Assembly: GCA_031272005.1 (NCBI GenBank)
Contig: JAISUQ010000099.1
Span: forward strand, 1-27,124
Source: Coriobacteriales bacterium
Lineage (GTDB): Bacteria; Actinomycetota; Coriobacteriia; Coriobacteriales; UBA8131
DNA length: 27,124 bases
Direction of reading: 5' to 3'
In this document: one piece after another, positions 1-7,708 of the stretch
Numbering within the stretch: the first letter of the stretch is position 1
Layout: every line of letters starts with the position of its first letter
Program-made: the position numbers and the translations under genes
The notes under the pieces: model-generated
The model's database searches: none
What the model was told of the DNA's origin: nothing
Seen by the model: only the letters and a program-made list of their open reading frames with translations

Positions 1-2096
1 AGACGGTTGGTGGCTGCCGTCAGCTCGTCGGCCAGCAAATCCAGCTTGCGCCGGCGTGATAGCACACTATCGACATCATGTAACTGCATCCCTAAAGTCA
101 GCTTGCCGTTAGGCCAGATGACGGCACCGTCGCGGGTGACGAAGCGGGCGCCGGTGCTGTCGCGGAGATGGAACTTCAAGGCCTCAGCCACCGACTCCGC
201 CAGATAGATGTCGCCCAACAGGGCTTCCAGCGCCGGTTTGTGGTTGGCCGGGCAATCCAGATAATCGATCAGCCGCTCGCCCCGCAGCGCCTGGTTGCGC
301 AGGCTGCGTACCCCGTCCAACGGCACCAGCGAGATCTCGCCATGCGGCTCCTTCTCGGCCAACAGATGCTCGGCGATGAGGTTGGCAGCGGCGGCATCCT
401 TGACGAACAGGCCGAAGAGATCCGCACCCAGCAATCGTTCAATCAGCACCTCGGCTTCCTCGGTGGTGATGGCAAACGGCAGCTCGACATCGGTCTTCAG
501 CTTCAGGGCCTGGGCAATCGGCCCGATAACACCGGTATAGGTATCACGATGCGACATGATCCAGTTCAGCGCCGGTGAGGCTGCCTCAAAGGCCCGGTCG
601 ACCTCCTCCAAAGCCCGAATCTCGGCCTGGATGGCGCTTTGCAGCTCCCGGGCGGTTTGGGTTTTGGCCTTGTGGTCATCCAGCAGGCGGACATGCTTGT
701 CGATCTCGGCTTTGGCCTGTTGCGACTCGGCCTTGTCCTTGACCAGCTGGTTCTCCAGCCCGTCCAGCTTGCCGCGACGTTCGGCCAGGATACCCTGGGT
801 GCCGGCAAACTCCTGCTCCAGCTGCTCAAAACTCTCCTTGAGCAGGGACTCTTCCAGGTCCAATGAACTCAACGAGTCCCGCGCCTTGGCCAGCGCCACA
901 TTGGCGGCATCCAGCGCGGCCTGGCTGCCACGCAGCGCCGAGGTCAGGCGCTTGTGCTCCTCCTCGGCGGCGTTGCGCTCCTTGAGCGCCTTCTCGCTCT
1001 CGCGGGACAGCTCGCTGAGCTCGGCATACAGCGCCTTCAGACGGGCGTCGCTCTCCGACAGCTCACGTGAGATGCCGGCAAACTCCTCGTTGGCCACCTT
1101 CAGACGGGATTGCGAGTTATGGATGGTGCCGCGCAGATCGGAGAGGCGGGCCACCAGGTTGGCGCCCTTGGTCTCCAGCACCAGCATGCCGGCCTCCAGG
1201 CGTTGGATGATCGACTGGCACTTGTAGCGCTGCTCATTGAGGTCCCCGGCAAACAGGCCTTTCTCCTCCAGAGCCAGCTGGCGTTTGGCCAGCTCGTTTT
1301 CGCGCTCGTTGAGGCGGTAGTGGGCCAGTTCGGCCTCGGCGTCGATCTCCCGCTCGCGATGGTCGAAGTCGTTCCATTCCAGCTGCAGGCTGCGCAGATC
1401 GTCCACGGCCAGCGCCAGATCCAGGGTCTTCAGCTCGGCAACGATAGCATGATATTGTTGGGCGCGGGCAGCCTGGCGCTCCAGCGGGCGCAGCTGCGAC
1501 TCGATGATGTGCACGATGTCGTTGACCCGCTCCAGCGAGGCATCCATCGCCGCCAGTTTGCGCGAGGCCTTGTCCTTGCGCTTCTTGTGCTTGAGGATGC
1601 CGGCGGCCTCCTCGATAAGCGTGCGGCGGTACTCCGGGCTGCTCTCCAAAACGGCGGTCAGGTTGCCCTGGCCGATGATGGAGTGCGCCCCCTGGCCGAT
1701 GCCGGAGTCAAACAGGATGTCGATGACATCCATCCGCCGGCAGGGCGAGCCGTTGATGAAGTACTCGCTCTCGCCGTTGCGGAACATCCGGCGCATCACC
1801 GCCACCTGGTCGAACTCGATGGGCAGGGTGCCGTCAGCGTTATCCAAAATCAGTTCGACCTCGGCCACGCTGACCGCAGCCCGCGCCGATGAGCCGGAGA
1901 AGATCAGCTCCTCCATGGCCTGTACGCGCAGGTTGCGCGGCGAAGCCTCGCCCAACACCCAGAGCACGGCCTCGGAGACATTGGATTTTCCCGAGCCGTT
2001 GGGCCCGACAATCACCGAGATGCCCGGCTCGAAATTCATCGCCGAACGGTCTGCAAAGGATTTGAAACCGCGTATGACCAGAGATTTGAGATACAT
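1..2096 (-). CDS. smc: Chromosome segregation ATPase SMC (N-terminal about 698 residues, 3' end outside window)
   Basis: Structural maintenance of chromosomes protein, the core ATPase of the bacterial condensin that compacts and segregates DNA with ScpA and ScpB. I translated it directly because the frame stays open to the left edge. It starts MYLKSLVIRGFKSFADR and carries the Walker A motif GPNGSGKS at residues 31-38, typical for the family. Residues about 155-500 are a long charged coiled coil. A hinge-like region (TGVIGPIAQALKL) follows near residue 525. The C-terminal coiled coil, ABC signature and Walker B lie outside the window. The gene starts 10 bases after the rnc stop, so it is probably co-transcribed with rpmF-plsX-rnc. 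The hinge lacks an obvious copy of the usual alanine/glycine-rich AALG motif, which may be simple divergence. Identification is secure. Confidence 0.95.
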   Translation of the reverse strand, partial: MYLKSLVIRGFKSFADRSAMNFEPGISVIVGPNGSGKSNVSEAVLWVLGEASPRNLRVQAMEELIFSGSSARAAVSVAEVELILDNADGTLPIEFDQVAVMRRMFRNGESEYFINGSPCRRMDVIDILFDSGIGQGAHSIIGQGNLTAVLESSPEYRRTLIEEAAGILKHKKRKDKASRKLAAMDASLERVNDIVHIIESQLRPLERQAARAQQYHAIVAELKTLDLALAVDDLRSLQLEWNDFDHREREIDAEAELAHYRLNERENELAKRQLALEEKGLFAGDLNEQRYKCQSIIQRLEAGMLVLETKGANLVARLSDLRGTIHNSQSRLKVANEEFAGISRELSESDARLKALYAELSELSRESEKALKERNAAEEEHKRLTSALRGSQAALDAANVALAKARDSLSSLDLEESLLKESFEQLEQEFAGTQGILAERRGKLDGLENQLVKDKAESQQAKAEIDKHVRLLDDHKAKTQTARELQSAIQAEIRALEEVDRAFEAASPALNWIMSHRDTYTGVIGPIAQALKLKTDVELPFAITTEEAEVLIERLLGADLFGLFVKDAAAANLIAEHLLAEKEPHGEISLVPLDGVRSLRNQALRGERLIDYLDCPANHKPALEALLGDIYLAESVAEALKFHLRDSTGARFVTRDGAVIWPNGKLTLGMQLHDVDSVLSRRRKLDLLADELTAATNR

Positions 2097-2105
2097 GCGT
2101 CTATT

Positions 2106-2876
2106 CTACGGTATCTCTGCAATTTCGGCGGCAACAACCGACTGTTTTGCCGACTTTTTCCGGCTTTTAGGACGAAAGCGGCGCAGCTGCTGCAAGGCGG
2201 CAGCGGCGGCCTGCGTCTCGGCGTCCTTTTTGGAATGTCCGCTGCCCGTGCCGATAACCCGGCCCTCGGAGAGCACATTGGCGGTGAAGCAGCGGTCATG
2301 CGGCGGCCCGACAGTCTCCACCAGCTCGTAGGTGGGGGTGATGCGGCGCTCCTGGAGCATCTCCTGGAGGATGGATTTGGGGTTTTCCGGCTCGGCAGCC
2401 AACTGCAGGTCGATATAGCCGTCCATCACCGAAACCACCCATTTGCTGGCGGCTGTCAGTCCACCGTCCAGAGTGATGGCGGCGACCAGCGCTTCAAAGA
2501 CATTCTCCAGTGCTGAGGTCAATCCGCGTTTGCCGGTGCCGCGCTCTGAGGAACCGAAGATAATCAACTCGGATAAACCCAGCTCGTCAGCCCGCTCAGC
2601 GAGCATGCCTCCGGAGACCAGCGCCACCTTGATGCGGGTCAGACCGCCCTCGTCAATCTGAGGAAAGCGCTCGTAGATCTCGATGGCGATGATGGCACCC
2701 AGCAGGGAGTCGCCCAAAAACTCCAGGCGCTCATAGGACTGGGCTATCGGATTATCTTCGGCAGCGGATGGATGGGTTATCGCCTGGATCAGAAGATTCT
2801 TGTCGGTGAAGCTGTAACCGAGGATCTCCTCAACCCGACGTACCCGCTCGGCACACTCAGTTGATGTCAGTTCCAT
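2106..2876 (-). CDS. rnc: Ribonuclease III
   Basis: Double-strand-specific endoribonuclease (256 aa) that processes rRNA precursors and structured RNAs. The signature motif ERLEFLGDSLLG is at residues 49-60, with metal-binding E52 and D56. The second acidic site is in ENVFEAL (E128); position 125 is Asn, where many homologues have Asp. A double-stranded-RNA-binding domain covers about residues 164-232, with the KKDAETQAAAAAL helix. A basic tail of about 25 residues (RRFRPKSRKKSAK) extends past the usual end. The ATG start lies 3 bases after the plsX stop and smc begins just downstream, so it is the third gene of an operon. The order rpmF-plsX-rnc-smc is common in bacteria and supports the call. 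Confidence 0.96.
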   Translation of the reverse strand: MELTSTECAERVRRVEEILGYSFTDKNLLIQAITHPSAAEDNPIAQSYERLEFLGDSLLGAIIAIEIYERFPQIDEGGLTRIKVALVSGGMLAERADELGLSELIIFGSSERGTGKRGLTSALENVFEALVAAITLDGGLTAASKWVVSVMDGYIDLQLAAEPENPKSILQEMLQERRITPTYELVETVGPPHDRCFTANVLSEGRVIGTGSGHSKKDAETQAAAAALQQLRRFRPKSRKKSAKQSVVAAEIAEIP

Positions 2877-2879
2877 ATC

Positions 2880-3887
2880 TCAGGATAACGCCTCCTCTAC
2901 GACCTGTGCCATGTTGGCACGTACACTTTGCACAGTGGCAGCAATGCCATTGGCAATGGCCACCGGGCCCGACGAGCCATGGCCGATGATCACTGCGGAC
3001 TTCAGCCCCAACAACGGGGCGCCGCCCACCTCATCGGCGCTGAGCATCTTTTTCAGCTGGCGCAGCCCGGGCATGATCAGGACCGATCCTAATTTGCGAG
3101 TTACACTAGCACTTAATACTTCCCTGAGCTGGTCAAAGAGCATGCCAGCCGTGCCTTCGATAGCCTTCAGGGCCACGTTGCCGGTGAAGCCGTCGGTGAC
3201 CACGACATCAAAGTCGCCACCGAGCAGATCGCCACCTTCGGCGTTGCCCACAAAACCGGTCAGCCTCTCCTGCATCAGCGCAAAGGCCTCCTGGGCCAGC
3301 TGTGAGCCCTTGGTGTCCTCAGCGCCGATGTTCAGCAGGCCCACCCGCGGCGCCTTGACACCCAACAGCCGCTGAGCATAGATCCGCCCCATCTGGCCAA
3401 ATTGCAGCAGGTAATCCGCCTTGACGTCGGCATTGGCACCCACATCCAGCAGCACCACCGGATGCGCCGGCGCCGGCAGCACAGTGGCGATGGCTGGCCG
3501 CGCCACGCCGCGAGCCCTCCCGATGAACAGCGTCGCCGCCGCCATGCAGGCCCCGGTGGAACCGGCGGAGAAAAACCCCTGCGCCCGCCCCTCCTTGACC
3601 AGCTTGCAGCCGACCACGATGGAGGAGTCCCGCTTGGCCTTGACGGCGTTGGCCGGGTGCTCGTCCATCCCAATCGCCTCTGTGGTGGCCACTGCCTCAA
3701 CCCGCCCGGACTGGACGGCATCCATCTCGGCAGCGGCAGCGAAAGGCTCCACCACATCGGCAAAGCCTGTGAGAATCAGTTTCAGCTGGGGGTCGTCGCG
3801 CAGCGCCTGGGCAGCGCCAGCCAACACAACTGAAGGGGCGTTATCGCCCCCCAGCGCGTCAACGACTATGGTAACCGGAGTTTGCAC
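2880..3887 (-). CDS. plsX: Phosphate acyltransferase PlsX
   Basis: Makes acyl-phosphate from acyl-ACP and phosphate, the first committed step of the PlsX/PlsY route to phosphatidic acid; it acts peripherally at the membrane. The 335 aa length is normal. Recognisable segments are the N-terminal VTIVVDALGGDNAP, the GSTGA stretch near residue 108, DVGANAD near 150, VVTDGFTGNVALK near 231 and the C-terminal GHGSSGPVAIANGI. The start is a GTG whose G is also the last base of the rpmF TAG stop, a one-base overlap (TAGTG) that implies translational coupling to L32. The stop lies 3 bases before rnc. Linking a ribosomal protein, membrane lipid synthesis and RNA processing in one operon is a known conserved arrangement. 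Confidence 0.96.
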   Translation of the reverse strand: MQTPVTIVVDALGGDNAPSVVLAGAAQALRDDPQLKLILTGFADVVEPFAAAAEMDAVQSGRVEAVATTEAIGMDEHPANAVKAKRDSSIVVGCKLVKEGRAQGFFSAGSTGACMAAATLFIGRARGVARPAIATVLPAPAHPVVLLDVGANADVKADYLLQFGQMGRIYAQRLLGVKAPRVGLLNIGAEDTKGSQLAQEAFALMQERLTGFVGNAEGGDLLGGDFDVVVTDGFTGNVALKAIEGTAGMLFDQLREVLSASVTRKLGSVLIMPGLRQLKKMLSADEVGGAPLLGLKSAVIIGHGSSGPVAIANGIAATVQSVRANMAQVVEEALS

Positions 3888-4066
3888 TACTCGGTGACGA
3901 TGACCTCGCGCCCCTTATAGTAGCCGCAGTTGGGGCAGACGAAGTGCGGCAGTTTGGCAGCGCCGCATTGCGGGCACACGGAGCGCGGTGCTTCCTTGAG
4001 TTTCATGTTGGCGCTGCGGCGGGAGTGAGTCACCGCACGGCCGGTCTTTCGCTTGGGTACAGCCAT
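3887..4066 (-). CDS. rpmF: 50S ribosomal protein L32
   Basis: Small zinc-binding protein of the large ribosomal subunit (59 aa). The translation begins MAVPKRKTGRAVTHSRRS and carries two CxxC pairs, CPQC at residues 31-34 and CPNC at 44-47, i.e. a complete zinc ribbon (the C+ type). The ATG start at 4066 matches the invariant MAVPKRK N-terminus. It is the first gene of the rpmF-plsX-rnc-smc cluster. No DUF177/YceD gene, the common upstream partner, lies next to it; the next gene upstream is a divergent LuxR-type regulator. The roughly 130-base leader contains a palindrome and a 12-bp tandem array, listed separately. Confidence 0.97.
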   Translation of the reverse strand: MAVPKRKTGRAVTHSRRSANMKLKEAPRSVCPQCGAAKLPHFVCPNCGYYKGREVIVTE

Positions 4067-4097
4067 CTTACAACACTGATCCTTCCATCACTTACGT

Positions 4098-4145
4098 CAG
4101 CCACTGTCCCAGGCACTGTCCCAGGCACTGATCCAGATACTGATT
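4098..4145. repeat. 12-bp tandem array (4 units) in the rpmF leader
   Basis: Four head-to-tail 12-base units are visible on the plus strand: CAGCCACTGTCC, CAGGCACTGTCC, CAGGCACTGATC and CAGATACTGATT. The array lies 32 bases upstream of the rpmF ATG, inside its likely 5' untranslated region. It belongs to a set of 9-12-bp arrays at gene borders in this window. Function is unknown; replication slippage is the simplest origin. Confidence 0.8.
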
Positions 4146-4157
4146 CCTGAAGTTTTT

Positions 4158-4178
4158 GCTGCTCAGCATCTGAGCAGC
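4158..4178. repeat. Perfect 9-bp inverted repeat with 3-base loop
   Basis: GCTGCTCAG at 4158-4166 and CTGAGCAGC at 4170-4178 are perfect complements around CAT. It lies about 20-40 bases downstream of the probable rpmF transcription start and would form a stable leader hairpin or a protein-binding dyad. The T-run (4153-4157) lies on the wrong side for a terminator of rpmF-direction transcripts, so I do not call it one. Confidence 0.7.
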
Positions 4179-4206
4179 GCAATGTCAATTTTGGACGCAA
4201 CGGAAT

Positions 4207-4215
4207 ATTGTACCA
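4207..4215 (-). promoter_or_regulatory. Probable extended -10 promoter of rpmF-plsX-rnc-smc
   Basis: The minus strand reads TGGTACAAT, a TGn-extended -10 element ending in TACAAT (4207-4212). No convincing TTGACA stands 17 bases upstream, which is usual for extended -10 promoters. Transcription would begin near 4200 and give a leader of about 130 bases. Similar TACAAT or TATAGT boxes precede guaB, glnA and thiT here. Confidence 0.5.
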
Positions 4216-4305
4216 GTCCTTTGCGGGCTTGGATAGAGCGATTTTGCGATTCCCCTGTTTGAGGGTAACAGCCGAAAACGCTATTGTTTACAGTCACAGG
4301 AAACG

Positions 4306-6042
4306 TTGAATAACAGGAATGGGAACACGACCGCCATGACTTCCAACTGCTCGCGCACTGAGCGGGTGCAAGCCATGGAGCGCGCCATGGTCACCCGGGG
4401 GATTCCTGGCTTTTCAGCTCTCGTCCCCTGCATACTCGGGTTGGCCCTGGCGCGTTCCAGCGAGATTGCAGCCTGCTATGATTCGTACCGCCAGACCGAT
4501 TTTGGCATCTTCACCGACGGCAGCGTGCTGATCTCACTGCTGATACTGGGCACGCTGGCCGCCTGGCTGGCCGTGCGGCACACCCATCTCTCGCAGCATG
4601 CAACCCGGGTGGTGCTGGCCATCGGCGCACTGTTTCAGGCCGCCACCCTGTTGGCGATGTTCGGCATGGCTCTGGATGGCCGCATCGACAGGCACGTCCA
4701 GCTGCTGCTTTGCCTGCTCCATCAGCTGGGTTGTGCCGGAGCCTTCTTCTTCTGGCTGCGTCAGGCCATCAACAGCAACACTGCCGTGGCGGCACTGCTG
4801 GCCTTTGCGGCCATGGCCCTCAGTGAGCCGATCATCTATCTCTACTCCATGCTTCCCGATGCCGCATCCTTTCTGGGCGCCGGCATCGGTGCGCTGTTGC
4901 AGATACCCTGCCTGCTGCTGCTGCGGCGCAAGCGGGCCACCAACGCCCTGGCCCGTCTGCAATCACTGCGCGGTTTTTCGCTGGAGAAGATCTTCATCAC
5001 CAATCGTGGCCTGCTGATTACTCTGTTCATGGCCATCGCCTACATCGCCCTGGCCCTGGGGCTGCTGCGCGGTTATCCCGATGGCCAGGCCATCCCCTTC
5101 ACCGACACTACCCGTATCGGTTACATGCTGCTGACCATCCTCGCCGAGCTGATCATCGTCTTTACCGCAATGCGCGGCAAGCTCTGGATGCTGACGGTCG
5201 CCATCTGGGTCGTGCTGCAAAGTTTCGTGGCCGCCGCGCTGATGGGTTCGGTGCTGTTTCCGGCGAATCTGGAGATTGGCGCGGTCTTCACCACCTCGGC
5301 CAACGCCCTGGTCACGGCCTTCACCTTCTTTTTGGACATCGTCTTGATGACCTGCCTCAGCCGCTATGATCCCTGGTTTTATGCCAATGCCCTGCGCAGC
5401 ACCTGGCTGGGCGCCCGCGGCCTGACGCGCATCTTTGCCTTCGAGTTTCTCCCCGCTGCCGGCAATACGCTGTTGATTGTGACCTGCGTGGCATTGCTGC
5501 TGGTAGTCTCCACGCAGGTGCTGTTCATCCGGCTGTTTGTCAGCTTCGGGCTCAAAGGCAGGGGTTCCCTTAGCCAGAGAATGGCCGACTTCGCCGAACG
5601 CTGCGACGCCTTTGAGGCCGCCGACCGCATGGTAAAAGCTTTGCCGGAGAATACCGGTTCTGGCGGTGGCGGCCCCGGCGGTGGCGGCGGTGTCTGTGGC
5701 GGTGGTGGTAATGGCAGCGGCGCCCAGGGCAATGGCAGCGGCGCCCAAGGCAGCGACACCCAGGGCACTGGCGGCAAACACGCCTGCGGCAACGTCGGCG
5801 AGACCCCGATGTCGCTGCGGGTCTTCAGGGGCACCCGTGAGCTGGGGCGGACATTTTTGCTCTCAGAGCGCGAAATTGAGGTCCTGACGCTGTTTGCCCA
5901 AGGGTATACCCAAAAACGCATCGCCCAGAAGCTGTACATCTCACCCGGCACCGCGCATACCCACATCAAGCGCATCTACGCCAAGACCGGGCTGCACTCC
6001 CGGCAGGACATTCTGGATTATCTGGCTGAGTATACTACCTGA
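4306..6042 (+). CDS. Membrane-bound LuxR-family transcriptional regulator
   Basis: A 578-residue protein in three parts. Residues about 30-430 contain eleven to twelve hydrophobic membrane segments. Residues about 450-500 are a very glycine-rich linker (runs of GGGG with repeated NGSGAQG). Residues about 520-578 are a LuxR/GerE helix-turn-helix with SEREIEVLTLFAQGYTQKRI, then a recognition-helix region SPGTAHTHIKRIYAKTG. This architecture is abundant in Eggerthellaceae, where most members are orphan regulators of unknown ligand; the membrane part is presumably the sensor. The chosen start is TTG at 4306, six bases after AGGAAA; ATG codons at 4336 and 4375 are alternatives. It is divergent from rpmF, and its 3' end overlaps the 3' end of guaB by 8 bases. 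Target genes cannot be deduced. Confidence 0.88.
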   Translation: MNNRNGNTTAMTSNCSRTERVQAMERAMVTRGIPGFSALVPCILGLALARSSEIAACYDSYRQTDFGIFTDGSVLISLLILGTLAAWLAVRHTHLSQHATRVVLAIGALFQAATLLAMFGMALDGRIDRHVQLLLCLLHQLGCAGAFFFWLRQAINSNTAVAALLAFAAMALSEPIIYLYSMLPDAASFLGAGIGALLQIPCLLLLRRKRATNALARLQSLRGFSLEKIFITNRGLLITLFMAIAYIALALGLLRGYPDGQAIPFTDTTRIGYMLLTILAELIIVFTAMRGKLWMLTVAIWVVLQSFVAAALMGSVLFPANLEIGAVFTTSANALVTAFTFFLDIVLMTCLSRYDPWFYANALRSTWLGARGLTRIFAFEFLPAAGNTLLIVTCVALLLVVSTQVLFIRLFVSFGLKGRGSLSQRMADFAERCDAFEAADRMVKALPENTGSGGGGPGGGGGVCGGGGNGSGAQGNGSGAQGSDTQGTGGKHACGNVGETPMSLRVFRGTRELGRTFLLSEREIEVLTLFAQGYTQKRIAQKLYISPGTAHTHIKRIYAKTGLHSRQDILDYLAEYTT

Positions 6043-7552
6043 AGCTCGGCGGCAGGGCACCCACCTGGTCCTTGAGCATCACGTCGTGGGCGCCACCCTC
6101 CACAATCGAGGTCGAGGAAATCAATGTCAGACGGGCCTTCTGCTGGAACTCCGGGATATTCAAAGCGCCGCAGTTGCACATCGTCGAGCGCATCTTGGCC
6201 AGGGTCAGGGCGACATTATCCTTCAGTGGGCCGGCATAGGGCACATAGGAGTCCACGCCCTCCTCAAAACTGAGCTTCTTGTCGCCGCCGGAGTGGTAGC
6301 GTTGCCAGTTCCGGGCCCGAGCCGAACCTTCTCCCCAGTACTCTTTCATGTAGTTGCCGTTCACGGCGACTTTGGCCGTGGGGCTTTCGTCAAAACGGGC
6401 GAAGTAGCGGCCAAGCATCATGAAATCGGCGCCCATGGCCAGCGCCAGGGTCATATGGTGGTCGTAGACGATACCGCCATCCGAGCAGATGGGGATATAA
6501 ATGCCAGTTTCTTTAGCATATTGATTACGCGCCTCCGCGACTTCGATGACGCTGGTGGCCTGCCCACGGCCGATGCCTTTCTGCTCGCGGGTGATGCAGA
6601 TCGAGCCACCACCGATGCCGACCTTGATGAAATCCGCACCAGCCTCGGCCAAGAATCGGAAGCCCTCCTTATCCACCACATTACCGGCGCCGACGCGCAC
6701 ATCCGGGCCATACTCCTGCTTAATCCAGGCCAGGGTGCGGCTCTGCCATTCGGTAAAGCCCTCCGAGGAGTCGATGCACAGCACATCGGCCCCGGCCTCA
6801 AGCAGCGGCCCGACTCGCGACTGATAGTCGTGGGTATTGATGCCGGCACCTACCCGATAGCGCTTATCCGCATCGAGGTTCTCCAAAGGATTCTCCTTAT
6901 GCGAGGCGTAATCCTTGCGAAAGACCATGTAGACCAGGTGGTCGAAGTCGTCTACCAAAGGCAGGGCGTTGAGTTTGTTGTCCCAGATGATGTCGTTGGC
7001 CTCGCTTAAGGTGGTGCCGCTGGGGGCCACGACCAACTTCTCCCGCGGAGTCATGAATTCGGCGACCTTGGCGTCGGTGGGCGTGCGACTGGGTCGGTAG
7101 TCGCGGCTGGTGACGATGCCCAACAGTTTGCCAGTGGGTGAGCCATCGTGGGTCACCGGCATGGTGGAGTGGCCGGTCTCCTCTTTGAGTTCCATGACCC
7201 GGGCCAGGGTATCGCCCGGTGAGACATTGGCGTCGGAGACCACGAAACCGGCCTTGTAGTCCTTGACGTTGGCGATCATCTGGGCCTGGCGCTCGATGGG
7301 TTGCGAGCTGTAGATAAACGACAGGCCACCTTCCCGTGCCAGGGCGATGGCCAGTGTGTCGTTGGAGACGCTTTGCATGATGGCCGAGACCATCGGGATT
7401 TTCAGGCTCAGGTCGGATTGCCCGCCCAGCTGATGCTTGACCAGCGGCGTGGTCAGCTCGACGGCAGCCGGGATGCACTCGGCCGAGGAGTAGCCTGGTA
7501 CCAGCAGGTATTCGTTGAAAGTATGCGCGGCTTCATCGTAGTAAAACGCCAT
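6035..7552 (-). CDS. guaB: IMP dehydrogenase, Tritrichomonas-like type
   Basis: Oxidises IMP to XMP with NAD+, the committed step of guanine nucleotide synthesis. The 505 aa protein has a (beta/alpha)8 barrel with a CBS pair at about residues 95-215 (IVTSRDYR, MTPREKLVV). The active-site loop GIGGGSICITREQKGIGRGQ places the catalytic Cys at residue 319. DSSEGFTEW has the NAD-binding Asp at 261. The mobile flap WGEGSARARNWQRY has Arg418-Tyr419, and Glu431 follows. From memory these numbers coincide with those of the Tritrichomonas foetus enzyme (C319, D261, R418, Y419, E431), and the wording of the flap and the C-terminal STMCNCGAL segment is also very close. ATG start with AAGGAGC upstream. 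Monocistronic, with its own promoter. Confidence 0.95.
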   Translation of the reverse strand: MAFYYDEAAHTFNEYLLVPGYSSAECIPAAVELTTPLVKHQLGGQSDLSLKIPMVSAIMQSVSNDTLAIALAREGGLSFIYSSQPIERQAQMIANVKDYKAGFVVSDANVSPGDTLARVMELKEETGHSTMPVTHDGSPTGKLLGIVTSRDYRPSRTPTDAKVAEFMTPREKLVVAPSGTTLSEANDIIWDNKLNALPLVDDFDHLVYMVFRKDYASHKENPLENLDADKRYRVGAGINTHDYQSRVGPLLEAGADVLCIDSSEGFTEWQSRTLAWIKQEYGPDVRVGAGNVVDKEGFRFLAEAGADFIKVGIGGGSICITREQKGIGRGQATSVIEVAEARNQYAKETGIYIPICSDGGIVYDHHMTLALAMGADFMMLGRYFARFDESPTAKVAVNGNYMKEYWGEGSARARNWQRYHSGGDKKLSFEEGVDSYVPYAGPLKDNVALTLAKMRSTMCNCGALNIPEFQQKARLTLISSTSIVEGGAHDVMLKDQVGALPPSFR

Positions 7553-7607
7553 TGCGTCGCTCCTTAGCTCTCCGGGACGCTCGGTGGGCTGTTTGGGGTT
7601 GCTGGCT

Positions 7608-7613
7608 ATTGTA
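7608..7613 (-). promoter_or_regulatory. Probable -10 box of guaB
   Basis: TACAAT on the minus strand, 55 bases before the guaB ATG and followed by no other gene. The preceding bases (ATATGTAG) do not give a perfect TGn extension and the -35 region is weak. The position and the match to other boxes in the window support it. Confidence 0.45.
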
Positions 7614-7636
7614 CTACATATTCCGCCAGCCCTGCT

Positions 7637-7708
7637 GCTCAGCTCGGGCTCAGCTCGGGCTCGGCTCGGGCTCAGCTCAGGCTCAGTTCGGGCCGTTGCT
7701 CAGCTCGG
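7637..7708. repeat. 11-bp tandem array containing the CDGSH gene stop codon
   Basis: Five contiguous 11-base units (plus strand consensus GCTCAGCTCGG) run from 7637 to 7691. A sixth copy at 7698-7708, after a 6-base interruption, contains the TGA stop of the CDGSH gene (7700-7702). On the gene's strand most units carry TGA. As 11 is not a multiple of 3, the stops fall in all three frames. Confidence 0.85.

Noticed and set aside
4153..4178. Intrinsic terminator upstream of rpmF
   Set aside because: The hairpin is perfect but the T-run lies on the wrong side for a minus-strand transcript and no gene ends here.
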